Positions 53,942 to 64,000 of a stretch of DNA of 64,000 nucleotides are shown here, one piece after another. Every line of letters starts with the position of its first letter. Positions within the stretch are counted from its first letter, which is position 1. This DNA is from Marinobacter mobilis (lineage in GTDB: Bacteria > Pseudomonadota > Gammaproteobacteria > Pseudomonadales > Oleiphilaceae). The notes beneath the pieces are model-generated. The model was not told the origin of the DNA. It saw nothing but the letters and a program-made list of their open reading frames with translations, and searched no databases. The position numbers and the translations under genes were made by a program. Location: positions 62,001 to 126,000 of the forward strand of contig NZ_FNNE01000004.1 of the NCBI RefSeq assembly GCF_900106945.1, written 5' to 3'.

Positions 53942-54505
53942 ATGGCGAATGTCCGTTCTCACAAGGGTACCACGCCACAATTCGGCGAGCGTACCTGGGT
54001 TGATCCCAGTGCCGTCGTGATCGGAGATGTGGAGCTGGGCAACGATTGTTCGGTATGGCCAATGACCGTAATCCGCGGTGACATGCACCGTATTCGCATC
54101 GGCGACCGCTGCAGCATTCAGGACGGTTCGGTCTTGCACATCACCCACGCCAGTGACTTCAATCCTGGCGGCTGGCCGTTGATCCTTGGCGACGACGTGA
54201 CCGTGGGCCACAAGGCGCTGCTTCACGGCTGCACCATTGGCAGCCGGGTCCTGGTGGGCATGGGGGCGACGGTGATGGACGGTGCGGTGGTAGAAGACGA
54301 AGTTATCATTGGGGCCGGATGCCTGGTGCCGCCGGGCAAGACCCTTGAGTCCGGTCACCTGTATGTGGGCTCACCCTGCAAGCAGGCGCGGCCATTGAGT
54401 GACAAGGAACGGACCTTCTTCAAGTACACCGCCGGCAACTATGTGAAGCTGAAGGACGAATATCTGGCGGAACAAGCTGGCGAACCTCAAATAACCCAAC
54501 CTTGA
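53942..54505 (+). CDS. Gamma-carbonic anhydrase family protein
   Basis: The 187-residue left-handed beta-helix protein has the hexapeptide repeats and the three zinc histidines (in LHITH and TVGHKALLHGCTIG). Such YrdA/CaiE-like trimers often lack strong carbonic anhydrase activity. It is divergent from prlC across about 100 bp. The stop codon is overlapped by a partial FNR-like box. Confidence 0.9.
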   Translation: MANVRSHKGTTPQFGERTWVDPSAVVIGDVELGNDCSVWPMTVIRGDMHRIRIGDRCSIQDGSVLHITHASDFNPGGWPLILGDDVTVGHKALLHGCTIGSRVLVGMGATVMDGAVVEDEVIIGAGCLVPPGKTLESGHLYVGSPCKQARPLSDKERTFFKYTAGNYVKLKDEYLAEQAGEPQITQP

Positions 54506-54515
54506 CCCTGATCAA
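54502..54515. promoter_or_regulatory. FNR-like box upstream of hsp20
   Basis: TTGAC-CCTG-ATCAA matches TTGAT-N4-ATCAA at 9 of 10 positions and lies 11 bp upstream of the hsp20 -35 element. It overlaps the end of the preceding gene, so it could be coincidental. Confidence 0.35.
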
Positions 54516-54525
54516 AAAACGACCG

Positions 54526-54554
54526 TTGAAAAACTCCCTGGCCGCTCCTATAAA
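54526..54554 (+). promoter_or_regulatory. Promoter of hsp20
   Basis: TTGAAA and TATAAA are separated by 17 bp, a strong sigma-70-type match about 140 bp before the start codon. The TTGAAA also fits a heat-shock sigma-32 -35, but no CCCCAT-type -10 is clear. Confidence 0.6.
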
Positions 54555-54695
54555 CCGGAATAGAGGCAGTTCACGGATAACCGTCCAGTAGGCGCCACTG
54601 TGATGGGGCTGTTCCGGGAACGAAGCTGATGTCTGACACAACCACGGATGCAGCAATGCATCCCACGATTTCAGGTTCGTAGGAGGAGTTTCATT

Positions 54696-55145
54696 ATGGG
54701 TAATCTGACGCGCAGGAACCCCATGGGGGAGTTTGAGGACATGGTCGACCGCTACAACCGGCTCTTCGGTCTGAACCGTAATGCCGGTGAACGGGAAGGG
54801 CTGCTGACCCGCAGCGACTGGACCCCGGCGGTGGACATCAAGGAAACCGATTCGGCCTTCACCATTGAAGCCGAGCTGCCCGGTATGAACAAGGAAGACG
54901 TCAAGGTCACCGTCCACGACGGCGTACTGACCATTCAGGGCGAACGTCACAAGGAAGAGGAATCCGGTGACAAGAAGCACCACCGGATTGAACGCTTCTA
55001 TGGCCGTTTTACCCGCCGTTTTACGCTGCCGGATAACGTTGATGAAGCCAGCATTGCCGCCGGCTTCAAAGATGGCCTGCTGACCCTGACGTTAACCAAG
55101 CAGGAACCCAGGGAGCCCAAGGCCATAGAGGTCGAGGTGAACTGA
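54696..55145 (+). CDS. Hsp20/alpha-crystallin-family small heat shock protein
   Basis: The 149-residue chaperone has an alpha-crystallin domain (about 40-140, beginning WTPAVDIKETDSAFTIEAELPGMNKEDVKVTV) and the C-terminal part AGFKDGLLTLTLTK characteristic of the family. It prevents aggregation of unfolded proteins. AGGAGGAG precedes the start. A strong promoter lies upstream and a GC-rich hairpin follows. Confidence 0.95.
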   Translation: MGNLTRRNPMGEFEDMVDRYNRLFGLNRNAGEREGLLTRSDWTPAVDIKETDSAFTIEAELPGMNKEDVKVTVHDGVLTIQGERHKEEESGDKKHHRIERFYGRFTRRFTLPDNVDEASIAAGFKDGLLTLTLTKQEPREPKAIEVEVN

Positions 55146-55153
55146 CCTGCGTC

Positions 55154-55178
55154 CGGCCCCGGGAGACTCCCGGGGCCG
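55154..55178. terminator. GC-rich stem-loop between convergent genes
   Basis: CGGCCCCGGGA / TCCCGGGGCCG form an 11-bp stem with a three-base loop directly after hsp20 and before the convergent PA4642-like stop. T-runs are absent. Confidence 0.6.
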
Positions 55179-55180
55179 CC

Positions 55181-55498
55181 TTACTGGCCGGCTTCCGCGG
55201 CTTTGCGGGCGCCAGCCCGGGCCAGACAATCGGCATACTCACCACTGCGGCCATGTTCAGACACATGGTCGAGAATGGTCTGACCGTCGCCGTTGACCGC
55301 ATTCAGATCCCGCCCTGCGGCAACAAAAAAGCCGACAAACCGTTCGAAATCACCGGCCCGCAGCGATTGATAGGCGCGGATCAGTACAAAGTAGTCAGCA
55401 TTCTCATTGGCATCATAAGGCTGGAGTTTCAGAAAGTCGCTGATGCGCTCGTCGTTCAGTTCCTCGCCAATGACTTTCGGCTTTTCAGGTCCGCTCAT
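55181..55498 (-). CDS. PA4642-family protein
   Basis: The 105-residue protein has the pattern KVIGEELNDERISDFLKLQPYDANENADYFVLIRAYQSLRAGDFERFVGFFVAAGRDLNAVNGDGQTI, an ankyrin-like end, as in PA4642-type proteins of pseudomonads. Function unknown. The start is MSGPEKPK behind GAGAGA; an in-frame start four codons upstream is possible. Confidence 0.83.
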   Translation of the reverse strand: MSGPEKPKVIGEELNDERISDFLKLQPYDANENADYFVLIRAYQSLRAGDFERFVGFFVAAGRDLNAVNGDGQTILDHVSEHGRSGEYADCLARAGARKAAEAGQ

Positions 55499-55612
55499 GG
55501 TCTCTCTCAACTGTTGAAATCGGGTTCTAGGAAGGGCGACAGTATAACGAGCTGATCCGTCAGTGCTTATATAAATTGCATCTGAGCTACTGTCCGTCTG
55601 TCATAAGCAGTT

Positions 55613-55633
55613 AAAAACACAGTTAAAAACTGT
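55613..55633 (-). terminator. Weak terminator after pomB
   Basis: On the minus strand ACAGTT-TTT-AACTGT is followed by GTTTTT, 14 bp after the pomB stop. The stem is short. Confidence 0.5.
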
Positions 55634-55646
55634 CCGGATGTCGGCT

Positions 55647-56474
55647 TCAGGGCAGAATTTCCACCGGCAGTTCAGCCGTGGGCATGGCCGCCAGGCATTG
55701 GGGATCGCGGATCGAGATTTCCACCCGCCGGTTGCGGGCCCGGTTCACCGCAGAGTCGTTCGGGGCCAACGGGTGGGTTTCAGCACGGCCGGCCGCCGTC
55801 ACCCGTTCCGCGGGCAACTTCCGGTTCATCACCAGTTCGTGGACCACGGATACCGCGCGGGCCGCCGACAGGTCCCAGTTGGAGCGATAACGGCCACTGA
55901 CAATGGGGCGGTCGTCGGTATAACCCGCCACCAGCACGTCACCACTGCAGGCAGCCAGCACCTCCACCACCCGGTCAATGATGGGCACCATGCCCGGCTT
56001 GAGCGCTGCTTCACCGGAGCGGAAGGTGGCTTCCTCGGAGAAGCGGATCACCACCTGCTCGGTATCGTAACTGACGTTCAATGCTTCAGAGCGCACCTGC
56101 GGCTCCAGCTCCTCAATCAGGCGCGACGCCAGATCAATCACGCCCCCCGGTACCTGGGTGGGTGCCTGCCCTGCAGCGCGTTCGTCGATCAGCTCCGGGG
56201 TTTCAGCTTCGGTGGGTTCCGGCAATGACACCGTGTCCGATTCGATCATCGTCAGCGGCGACCCGCCCACTCCGTCCGCCAGTACATTACTGCTGCCAAA
56301 TGCCACCGCCATCGACTGCGCCATCATGCGGTACTTGGCCGCGTCCAGTTCGGCAAACGACAGCAGCAGGATAAAGAAGGTCAGCAGCAACGTGGCCAGA
56401 TCGGCAAAGGTCACAATCCATGCAGGGGAGCCGTTGGTCTTCGGCTTTCTGGCGACGGGCTTCGGCAGGGGCAC
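55647..56474 (-). CDS. pomB: Flagellar motor protein, PomB/MotB type
   Basis: The 275-residue stator B subunit has an N-terminal membrane helix with the ion-binding aspartate (D25 in WIVTFADLATLLLTFFILLLSFAELDAA) and a C-terminal OmpA/MotB peptidoglycan-binding domain (LVAGYTDDRPI through NRARNRRVEISI). The helix resembles PomB, so sodium coupling is likely but not certain. It is 5 bp after pomA. The B-subunit linker is of usual length. Confidence 0.88.
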   Translation of the reverse strand: MPLPKPVARKPKTNGSPAWIVTFADLATLLLTFFILLLSFAELDAAKYRMMAQSMAVAFGSSNVLADGVGGSPLTMIESDTVSLPEPTEAETPELIDERAAGQAPTQVPGGVIDLASRLIEELEPQVRSEALNVSYDTEQVVIRFSEEATFRSGEAALKPGMVPIIDRVVEVLAACSGDVLVAGYTDDRPIVSGRYRSNWDLSAARAVSVVHELVMNRKLPAERVTAAGRAETHPLAPNDSAVNRARNRRVEISIRDPQCLAAMPTAELPVEILP

Positions 56475-56479
56475 CGGGC

Positions 56480-57253
56480 TCAGGCCTCCCGTTCAGCCAC
56501 CAATCCCTTACGGTGCTCGGGATTCACGAACGAAGACAACAGTTCCGCCATCACCCGGGGATTTTCACCCCGCATGATGTTGCGGATACTGGTGGCGATC
56601 AGTAACTGGTTGCGCTGCTCGTCTTCGGCCTTGAGCTGCAACTTGTCCGCCAACGGCAAGGCAATCAGCTGGGCGATGAAGGCACCGTAGAGAGTGGTCA
56701 GCAGCGCAATGGCCATGGCCGGGCCAATGGAGGAAGGATCATCCAGTGTGTTGAGCATCTGCACCAGCCCCACCAGGGTACCGAGCATGCCAATGGCCGG
56801 TGCCGAGTCACCAATGCCGCGGAACACCCGCTCCGACACCTCGTAGCGTTCGGTGGTCTGCTGGATCTCCTGGGCCAGGGCCTCCTCCACCAGTTCCGGT
56901 GCGTGGCCATCGACACACAGATTCACAGCCTTGCGCAGAAACGGGTTGTCGGTTTCATGGCTTTCCAGCCCGAGGATACCTTCCTTGCGCACCAGCCGGG
57001 CCAACTCACTGACTTCCCGCACCAGATCGGTGGGCCGTTCCACCCGGTCGGTAAAGGTAGCCGAAAATGCGAGCCGGAAAGCACTCATTACCGAACTCAG
57101 ACGGAACTTGATCAGGGTTACGGCAAACGTCCCCCCTACGACAATGGCCAGTCCCGGCAGATTGAAGAACGTCAGTAGCGTGGCATTGGCCAGCATCGCC
57201 AGGATGACGATGAGAATGCCTGCAATCAGACCTACAAGGGTGAGAATGTCCAT
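56480..57253 (-). CDS. pomA: Flagellar motor protein, PomA/MotA type
   Basis: The 257-residue protein has four membrane helices and the MotA/ExbB pattern, including FRGIGDSAPAIGMLGTLVGLVQML and LLTTLYGAFIAQLIALPLADKL. It forms the stator channel with PomB and turns the flagellum. The pair lies outside any flagellar operon here, as is common for PomAB. Confidence 0.9.
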   Translation of the reverse strand: MDILTLVGLIAGILIVILAMLANATLLTFFNLPGLAIVVGGTFAVTLIKFRLSSVMSAFRLAFSATFTDRVERPTDLVREVSELARLVRKEGILGLESHETDNPFLRKAVNLCVDGHAPELVEEALAQEIQQTTERYEVSERVFRGIGDSAPAIGMLGTLVGLVQMLNTLDDPSSIGPAMAIALLTTLYGAFIAQLIALPLADKLQLKAEDEQRNQLLIATSIRNIMRGENPRVMAELLSSFVNPEHRKGLVAEREA

Positions 57254-57332
57254 CGGGTGCCTTTTGCCAAAACTGTCACGCGGAACAACAGGTTATCCGT
57301 CAAGCATAGTCCAGATTGACGCGTCTGACAGC

Positions 57333-59091
<1,759 letters not shown>

Positions 59092-59652
59092 CTAACGAAG
59101 TCGGCGACCGCTGGCCAGGTCAAGGATGCGGCTGGGCTGTCGCGCGCCGCCCAGGGCGCCCGGTACCAGCCAGTCGATACCGCCACCAAAATAGCGACGC
59201 GCCTGCAGGGCAGAGCGGGCAGGCTGATGTCCCGCCGGATTACAGGATGTGGACACCAGCGGTTTGTTCACCGCCTGACACAGGGATTGCACCACCGGAT
59301 GGGCACTGACACGCACCGCCACGGTGTCATGCTCACCCCGAACCCAGCGGGGAATCTGGCCATGGAGGTCGGGAATCAGGCAGGTCACCGGCCCTGGCCA
59401 GTGACTGAGCGCCTGTTGCTGTAGCGACTGCGGCAGCGGTTCCAGCAAAAACCGGATCTGCTCGGCCGATGCCGCCACCAGAATCAGGCCCTTGTGTTCC
59501 GGCCGCTTCTTCAGCTCGAGAATCTGTTCCACCGCCGCCTGGTTCCAGGGATCACAGCCCAGGCCCCAGACCGCTTCAGTGGGATAGGCAATTACGCCGC
59601 CATGGCGGACGGTATGGCTCGCCATGCGGCACTGCCAGGTATTCAGGGACAT
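59092..59652 (-). CDS. tsaC: L-threonylcarbamoyladenylate synthase (TsaC/YrdC)
   Basis: The 186-residue protein has the YrdC/Sua5 signature: VIAYPTEAVWGLGCDPWN, LKKRPEHKGLILVA and the STSCNPAG motif near the C-terminus. It makes the threonylcarbamoyl-adenylate used for tRNA t6A37. The start at MSLNTWQC has only a weak ribosome-binding site; upstream in-frame codons run into dprA. The length fits TsaC rather than the longer Sua5. Confidence 0.9.
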   Translation of the reverse strand: MSLNTWQCRMASHTVRHGGVIAYPTEAVWGLGCDPWNQAAVEQILELKKRPEHKGLILVAASAEQIRFLLEPLPQSLQQQALSHWPGPVTCLIPDLHGQIPRWVRGEHDTVAVRVSAHPVVQSLCQAVNKPLVSTSCNPAGHQPARSALQARRYFGGGIDWLVPGALGGARQPSRILDLASGRRLR

Positions 59653-59693
59653 CGTTTGCTCGTATCTCACATGGACCCTTGAGAGGGTCGGTC

Positions 59694-60893
59694 TCAGGGT
59701 AGCCGCACATAACCACCGGGGACATCGCCAACCAGGCCCTGTATCTCCAACAACAGCAAGGATTGCAGCAACTGGTCCGCGGCCAGACCGGTGTTCTGGC
59801 ACAGCTCATCGGTTGACTGCGGATCATACCCTAAAGCCTCCAGTACCGCGATTTCCCGAGGCTCCAGTCCACCCGGGGCGACGGGAGCAGCGCCGCCTGT
59901 TGCAGGCTCAGGTACCGGCGCGTGCCGGCCTGGTTTGATGGCTGGCGTCGGCACCGACCACCAGGCTCCCAGCTCTTCCTCGATATCGTCCACCGTCTCG
60001 ACCAGCCGCGCGCCCTGGCGAATCAGAGCATGACAGCCGCGAACCTGCGGATTGTGGACAGACCCGGGAATGGCGAACACCTCGCGGCCCTGTTCCAGCG
60101 CCAGACGGGCCGTGATCAGCGAGCCACTGCGCAGGCCGGCCTCGACCACCAGCACCCCGCGACTCAGGCCACTGATGATACGGTTCCGCTGGGGGAAGTG
60201 GGCCGCCCGGGGCTGACTGCCCGGCGGCAGCTCCGAGACCAGCAGGCCCTGCTCGATGATCCGCCCGGTCAGGGCCCGGTGCTGCCGGGGATAGACGACA
60301 TCGACCCCGGTACCAATCACCGCCACCGTCGCACCACCCGCATCCAGTGCCCCGGCATGGGCACTGCCATCCACCCCCAACGCCAGGCCACTGGTCACCA
60401 GATAACCCCTGTCGCTGAGCGTGCGGGCAAATTGGCGGGCATGATCCAGCCCCGCCGGGCTGGCATTGCGGCTACCGATAATGGCAATCTGTTCCCGCGC
60501 CAGCAAGGCCCGGTTGCCACGCAGGTACAGCAGCAATGGGGCATCATGAATATGGCGCAGGGGCTCGGGATAGTCACTATCAGCCCAGGTCATCAGCTCA
60601 ATTCCCAGGGCTTGGCAGCGGTCGATGTCATTTGCCAGCCGCTGCAGGTGAGGGTGGCTCAGGTCTTGCTGCTGCCAAGCCAGGATCACCGCCCGTGCAG
60701 TCGGTGGTATGCCAAGCTGTTTCAGCGTGGCCGGCGAAGCCCGCAGCAGGGTCAGTGGATCGTCGTTATGTTCCAGGACCGCCAGCCGGCGTTTCGGCCC
60801 CAGGCCCGGGAGGTGGGCCAGTACCAGCCAGGGGCCGGCCTTATCGCTGAACAGGGCATGGCCGCTGATGGGCCTTTCGGAGTATGTGGTCAT
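59694..60893 (-). CDS. dprA: DNA-processing protein DprA/Smf
   Basis: The 399-residue protein has the DprA Rossmann domain with GSRNASPAGLDHARQFA and GVDGSAHAGAL, and a C-terminal winged helix (EPREIAVLEALGYDPQSTDELCQNTGL). It loads RecA on incoming single-stranded DNA in natural transformation, and is kept in non-competent species too. AAAGGAAA precedes the start. Neighbours tsaC and LysM are the standard gammaproteobacterial arrangement. Confidence 0.93.
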   Translation of the reverse strand: MTTYSERPISGHALFSDKAGPWLVLAHLPGLGPKRRLAVLEHNDDPLTLLRASPATLKQLGIPPTARAVILAWQQQDLSHPHLQRLANDIDRCQALGIELMTWADSDYPEPLRHIHDAPLLLYLRGNRALLAREQIAIIGSRNASPAGLDHARQFARTLSDRGYLVTSGLALGVDGSAHAGALDAGGATVAVIGTGVDVVYPRQHRALTGRIIEQGLLVSELPPGSQPRAAHFPQRNRIISGLSRGVLVVEAGLRSGSLITARLALEQGREVFAIPGSVHNPQVRGCHALIRQGARLVETVDDIEEELGAWWSVPTPAIKPGRHAPVPEPATGGAAPVAPGGLEPREIAVLEALGYDPQSTDELCQNTGLAADQLLQSLLLLEIQGLVGDVPGGYVRLP

Positions 60894-60971
60894 TGGGTTT
60901 CCTTTCCCGGAACGGTCGCCATCCTGGCGCACCGGCACTGTGCCAAACCGGTTACTGACCGGCCTCAAGAC

Positions 60972-61000
60972 AAAAAAAGAGCCGGGGATTACCCGGCTCT
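60972..61000 (-). terminator. Rho-independent terminator after the LysM gene
   Basis: On the minus strand AGAGCCGGG-TAATC-CCCGGCTCT is followed by seven T, 41 bp after the LysM gene's stop codon. It isolates that gene from dprA. Confidence 0.88.
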
Positions 61001-61040
61001 ATCACGCTTTTGTTGAGCGGCGGTCAGCCTCCCAACGGGA

Positions 61041-62060
61041 TCAGGGGTTCTGTACCCGGTCACCCAGAGCCAGCGGACGCAGCGCCTGCAGCACAACCCC
61101 GTAGCTCATCTTCTCGTAAGTCTGGAACACCATCAGCAGGCCAGCGCGTTCGTCCGGCAACTTGATGGTTTCATTGGTCACCGGATCACGAACCACGTTG
61201 CCGGCCTTGTAGACCGCGAGCACGTTGCCTGCTTCCAGGCCCTCACGCTCACCGCGATTGATCGCAACCACATTGTACTGACCAATGTTGTTGACCCCGC
61301 CTTCCACGGAAATCATCTCACCATTGATGTCGCCATCCGGAGAGCTGGGTATGAAGGTGGTGTTGATGCGACGGTCCTCACTGACCAGCAGACGGTCAGC
61401 AATGCGCACTTCCTCGTTGGAGTTGGTCAGTTCAACGGTCAGTACCTCGCCGTTCTCTGCACTCACCGCTCCCCGGGCAATGGCGCGCGCTTCAAGACCA
61501 AGGAACTCACCGGTATCCGGATCTACAAAGCTCTTGCTGCGACGGAAGACGCCAACATGTTCCGCCGGCTTCTCACCGCGGGCGTAAATCCGGTCACCAG
61601 CGCCGGTGATGATGCGACCACCTTCGCCTTCAAGGACATAAGGGGCGCCTTCCAGCTCTTCCACCGACACAATACGGGTGTCAGAGAGGAAGCTGCCGAT
61701 CACATCGAGCGGAATGGCAGGAATCGGAGAATCAATCGGCTCGGACCGGATGCTCGGGGATAACCGCACCACATCGTTGCTGCCGACCTTGGTGACCCGG
61801 GCCTGACCATCAATGTAAACCAGAGCCAGCAGATCACCGGGATAAATCAGGTGCGGGTTGGCAACCTGCGGGTTAACGTGCCAGATTTCCGGCCAGTACC
61901 AGGGGTTGTTCAGGAAACGGGAAGAGATGTCCCACAGCGTATCCCCTTTCACAACGGTGTAACGCTCGGGGTGATCGGTTCTCAGGTCAGGCCCTGCGGC
62001 CTGTGCCCAGGAAGTTAGCAGCAGCAGTGACGCTGCCAGAGCGTACAGCAGTTTCCTCAT
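61041..62060 (-). CDS. LysM peptidoglycan-binding protein
   Basis: The 339-residue exported protein has a signal peptide ([21 protein letters not shown]) and a single LysM domain (about 33-85, [30 protein letters not shown]), followed by a beta-rich region of unknown fold. It likely binds the cell wall in the periplasm. The gene is regularly next to dprA and divergent from def. Function unknown. Confidence 0.88.
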   Translation of the reverse strand: MRKLLYALAASLLLLTSWAQAAGPDLRTDHPERYTVVKGDTLWDISSRFLNNPWYWPEIWHVNPQVANPHLIYPGDLLALVYIDGQARVTKVGSNDVVRLSPSIRSEPIDSPIPAIPLDVIGSFLSDTRIVSVEELEGAPYVLEGEGGRIITGAGDRIYARGEKPAEHVGVFRRSKSFVDPDTGEFLGLEARAIARGAVSAENGEVLTVELTNSNEEVRIADRLLVSEDRRINTTFIPSSPDGDINGEMISVEGGVNNIGQYNVVAINRGEREGLEAGNVLAVYKAGNVVRDPVTNETIKLPDERAGLLMVFQTYEKMSYGVVLQALRPLALGDRVQNP

Positions 62061-62470
62061 TGTGTAAGTCCTTGATCGCGTGCCTTAATCGATGGTTGTT
62101 ATCGCAGGTCTTCCGACCGACAGGTAGTTGCGTATTCCAATACTATAGAAGAACTCTCGCAAATTGTGATGTTATCTTTTGTTCTTCCAGTGAATTCTAT
62201 TTGCCAATGGCGGCGAAATCACCACGTTTCGCTCTCTCCCGATGTCGCTGGTCAGTTTGTACTCAGCAACGAACTTGGGGGATAATAACGCGGTCCAACC
62301 CCCGTGTTCACTTGATTCCTGCACGGGCATACCCAGATCATAATAGACGGGGCAACGTCGATGCGCAGTACACGGTCGCATTTCTGGCATCCAGGCAGCA
62401 ACCGGATGACCCGCGACGACGCATCGCAGATGATTATTTCGCATGTAAACGGCAGACGAAACCACAGACC
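62061..62470. other. Divergent intergenic region, LysM gene to def
   Basis: About 410 bp hold no coding sequence that I can support. The first part (62140-62205) is AT-rich and likely contains promoters, including CTATAG at 62143. No strong hairpin is seen. The def start has no clear ribosome-binding site. Confidence 0.5.
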
Positions 62471-62974
62471 ATGATTTTAGAGATTCTTGAGTACCCGGAC
62501 CCGCGACTGCGAACCATCGCCAAGCCAGTCACCGAGGTCACAGACCAGACCCGCAAGCTCATCGACGACATGTTCGAGACCATGTACGATGCGCCCGGCA
62601 TTGGCCTGGCCGCCACCCAGGTGGACGTCCACCAGCAGATCATTGTGATGGATCTGTCGGAAGACCATAACGAACCGCTGGTGTTTATCAATCCGGAAGT
62701 GGAAGTACTCGAGGGCGACTACGAGAAGATGCAGGAAGGCTGCCTCTCCGTACCCGGTTTCTACGAGGACGTCGAGCGCATCGAGCACGTCCGGATCAAG
62801 GCCCTGGATCGTAACGGTGAGCCCTATGAACTGGAGGCCACAGGTCTGCTGGCCGTGTGTATCCAGCACGAGATGGACCACCTCAACGGCAAGCTGTTCG
62901 TTGATTACCTGAGTTCGCTCAAGCGTAACCGGATTCGCAAGAAGCTGGAGAAACAGCACAAGATCCGCGCCTGA
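62471..62974 (+). CDS. def: Peptide deformylase
   Basis: The 167-residue enzyme has all three deformylase motifs: GIGLAATQ (43-50), EGCLSVP (89-95, metal ligand C91) and QHEMDHLNG (132-140, H133, E134, H137). It removes the formyl group from nascent proteins. The ATG giving the [14 protein letters not shown] start is chosen because the family begins there; longer in-frame extension upstream is non-homologous. It is followed by fmt. Confidence 0.96.
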   Translation: MILEILEYPDPRLRTIAKPVTEVTDQTRKLIDDMFETMYDAPGIGLAATQVDVHQQIIVMDLSEDHNEPLVFINPEVEVLEGDYEKMQEGCLSVPGFYEDVERIEHVRIKALDRNGEPYELEATGLLAVCIQHEMDHLNGKLFVDYLSSLKRNRIRKKLEKQHKIRA

Positions 62975-63003
62975 CCGGCCAGGTGGCGCCACAACAGATT
63001 TCC

Positions 63004-63030
63004 AAGACCGGGTTACACACCCGGTCTTTT
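63004..63030 (+). terminator. Stem-loop between def and fmt
   Basis: AAGACCGGGT pairs with ACCCGGTCTT around TACAC; the final TTTT gives a short T-run. It could be a partial terminator within the def-fmt unit. Confidence 0.6.
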
Positions 63031-63060
63031 CGTATTCACCGACTCAGAGATCATTCATCC

Positions 63061-63999
63061 GTGCGCATTGTATTTGCAGGAACCCCCGATTTTGCCGCTG
63101 TTGCCCTCAAGGCCCTGTTACAGGCCGGGCACCAGGTCGTGGGGGTCTACTCCCAGCCCGACCGGCCGGCTGGTCGCGGACGCAGGCTGACTCCGAGCCC
63201 CGTCAAACAGGTCGCCCTCGACGCCGGGATTCCGGTGTTCCAGCCGCTCAATTTCAAGGACGACCAGTCCCGGGAAGAACTCGCAGCACTCGCTCCCGAC
63301 GTCATGATCGTCGCTGCCTACGGCCTGATTCTTCCCAAAGCCGTGCTCGAAACACCGCGCCTTGGCTGCCTCAACATCCACGCCTCGCTGTTGCCTCGCT
63401 GGCGCGGGGCCGCGCCCATCCAGCGCGCCATTGCGGCTGGCGATGAGGAAACCGGCATTACCATCATGCAGATGGACGTCGGCCTGGATACCGGCGACAT
63501 GCTGCTGAAAACCAGCACCGCCATCACGCCCGCTGACACCGGCGGCAGTCTCCATGACCGGCTGGCCGACATGGGCGGTGAGGCCATCGTCAAGGCACTG
63601 ACGCAACTGGCGGCAGGCACACTGGTCGCGGAACCCCAGGACGACAACCTCGCCAATTACGCCCATAAGCTGAGCAAGGACGAAGGCCACATCGACTGGT
63701 CCCGAGCGGCCACCGCCATCGACCGCCAGATCCGCGCATTTAACCCCTGGCCCGGCAGCTACACCGACACCGCCGATGGCCAGCGTGTCCGCATCCATCA
63801 GGTCGAGGTACTCGCCAGCAACCCCCAGGCGACTCCCGGCACGATCATTGGTCGCGAGCGCGAAGGTATCGACGTCCGTTGCGGCGATGGCGGCCTGCGT
63901 ATCCACCAGCTGCAGCTGCCCGGCAGCCGGGCGCAATCAGTGAATGATCTGATCAATGGCGGCAAACCGCTGCTGCTGGTCGGCGAGGAGCTGCACTGA
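63061..63999 (+). CDS. fmt: Methionyl-tRNA formyltransferase
   Basis: The 312-residue enzyme starts with GTG: the family N-terminus MRIVFAGTPDFAAVAL begins exactly there. The formyl-THF site has the loop LNIHASLLPRWRGAAPI (Asn-His pair), and the C-terminal tRNA-binding domain follows. It formylates initiator Met-tRNA. The stop codon is one base from the window end, so the gene is complete; the usual rsmB neighbour would be beyond. Confidence 0.95.
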   Translation: MRIVFAGTPDFAAVALKALLQAGHQVVGVYSQPDRPAGRGRRLTPSPVKQVALDAGIPVFQPLNFKDDQSREELAALAPDVMIVAAYGLILPKAVLETPRLGCLNIHASLLPRWRGAAPIQRAIAAGDEETGITIMQMDVGLDTGDMLLKTSTAITPADTGGSLHDRLADMGGEAIVKALTQLAAGTLVAEPQDDNLANYAHKLSKDEGHIDWSRAATAIDRQIRAFNPWPGSYTDTADGQRVRIHQVEVLASNPQATPGTIIGREREGIDVRCGDGGLRIHQLQLPGSRAQSVNDLINGGKPLLLVGEELH

Positions 64000-64000
64000 A

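Noticed and set aside
62003..62470. In-frame extension upstream of def
   Set aside because: Deformylase begins at the [13 protein letters not shown] segment; the upstream 156 codons resemble no protein and overlap the LysM gene start.

Overview
The window looks like a chromosomal segment of a marine, aerobic, flagellated gammaproteobacterium. The gene order aroE-hemF-tsaC-dprA-LysM-def-fmt, the ctaC-ctaD-ctaG-ctaE-SURF1-ctaA-ctaB-SCO oxidase cluster, a PA4642-type protein and a MATE/PrlC/YheV neighbourhood are typical of the Pseudomonas/Marinobacter side of the group. Lipid-uptake (FadL), sterol-desaturase-like and poly-3-hydroxybutyrate genes favour a Marinobacter-like host, but the genus is inferred. 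I saw no tRNA, rRNA, CRISPR array, integrase or prophage gene. The DNA is GC-rich throughout.

Layout. (1) 0-4.6 kb: a partial flavoprotein gene divergent from a MocR/PdxR-type regulator, a sterol-desaturase-family protein and a FadL porin. (2) 4.6-13.3 kb: universal stress protein coupled to a Lon-like protease, two small unknown proteins, a MASE1-GGDEF diguanylate cyclase, an SRPBCC protein and monomeric isocitrate dehydrogenase. (3) 13.5-25.1 kb: a complete-looking 3-hydroxybutyrate (3HB) and oligomer utilisation locus. (4) 25.2-29.8 kb: a Crp/Fnr-type regulator convergent with an HPP-family membrane protein, each preceded by a perfect TTGAT-N4-ATCAA box, then a 1039-residue Ig-like lipoprotein. 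(5) 30-38 kb: DUF6164-like, DUF2868 and GTPase/DUF3482 proteins, a lone ectC, YjfB, HrpB helicase and an MFS transporter. (6) 38-46.7 kb: aa3-type cytochrome c oxidase and its assembly factors. (7) 47-64 kb: MATE exporter, small proteins, a NhaC-type transporter, PrlC, gamma-carbonic anhydrase, Hsp20, a PomAB stator and the housekeeping block ending in fmt.

The most interesting system is the 3HB locus. A lipoprotein 3HB-oligomer hydrolase would cut oligomers at the cell surface, a DcaP-like porin would admit products, a DctPQM TRAP system would import 3HB, BdhA would oxidise it to acetoacetate, and acetoacetyl-CoA synthetase would activate it. A PAS-AAA+-Fis sigma-54 activator sits in the middle. 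Both transcription units it would control have -24/-12 promoters, each with copies of a 16-bp palindrome (GTCYG-N6-CGGAC) whose nearest copy is centred 72-76 bp upstream of the -24 element. One further copy lies just upstream of the activator gene. This palindrome is read directly from the sequence and I know of no name for it; that it is the activator's operator is inference.

The aa3 oxidase cluster and the terminal housekeeping block are conventional. The lone ectC, the degenerate SCO-like protein, a 70-bp REP-like hairpin at 51.4 kb and a perfect 32-bp palindrome at 26.6 kb are secondary points of interest.
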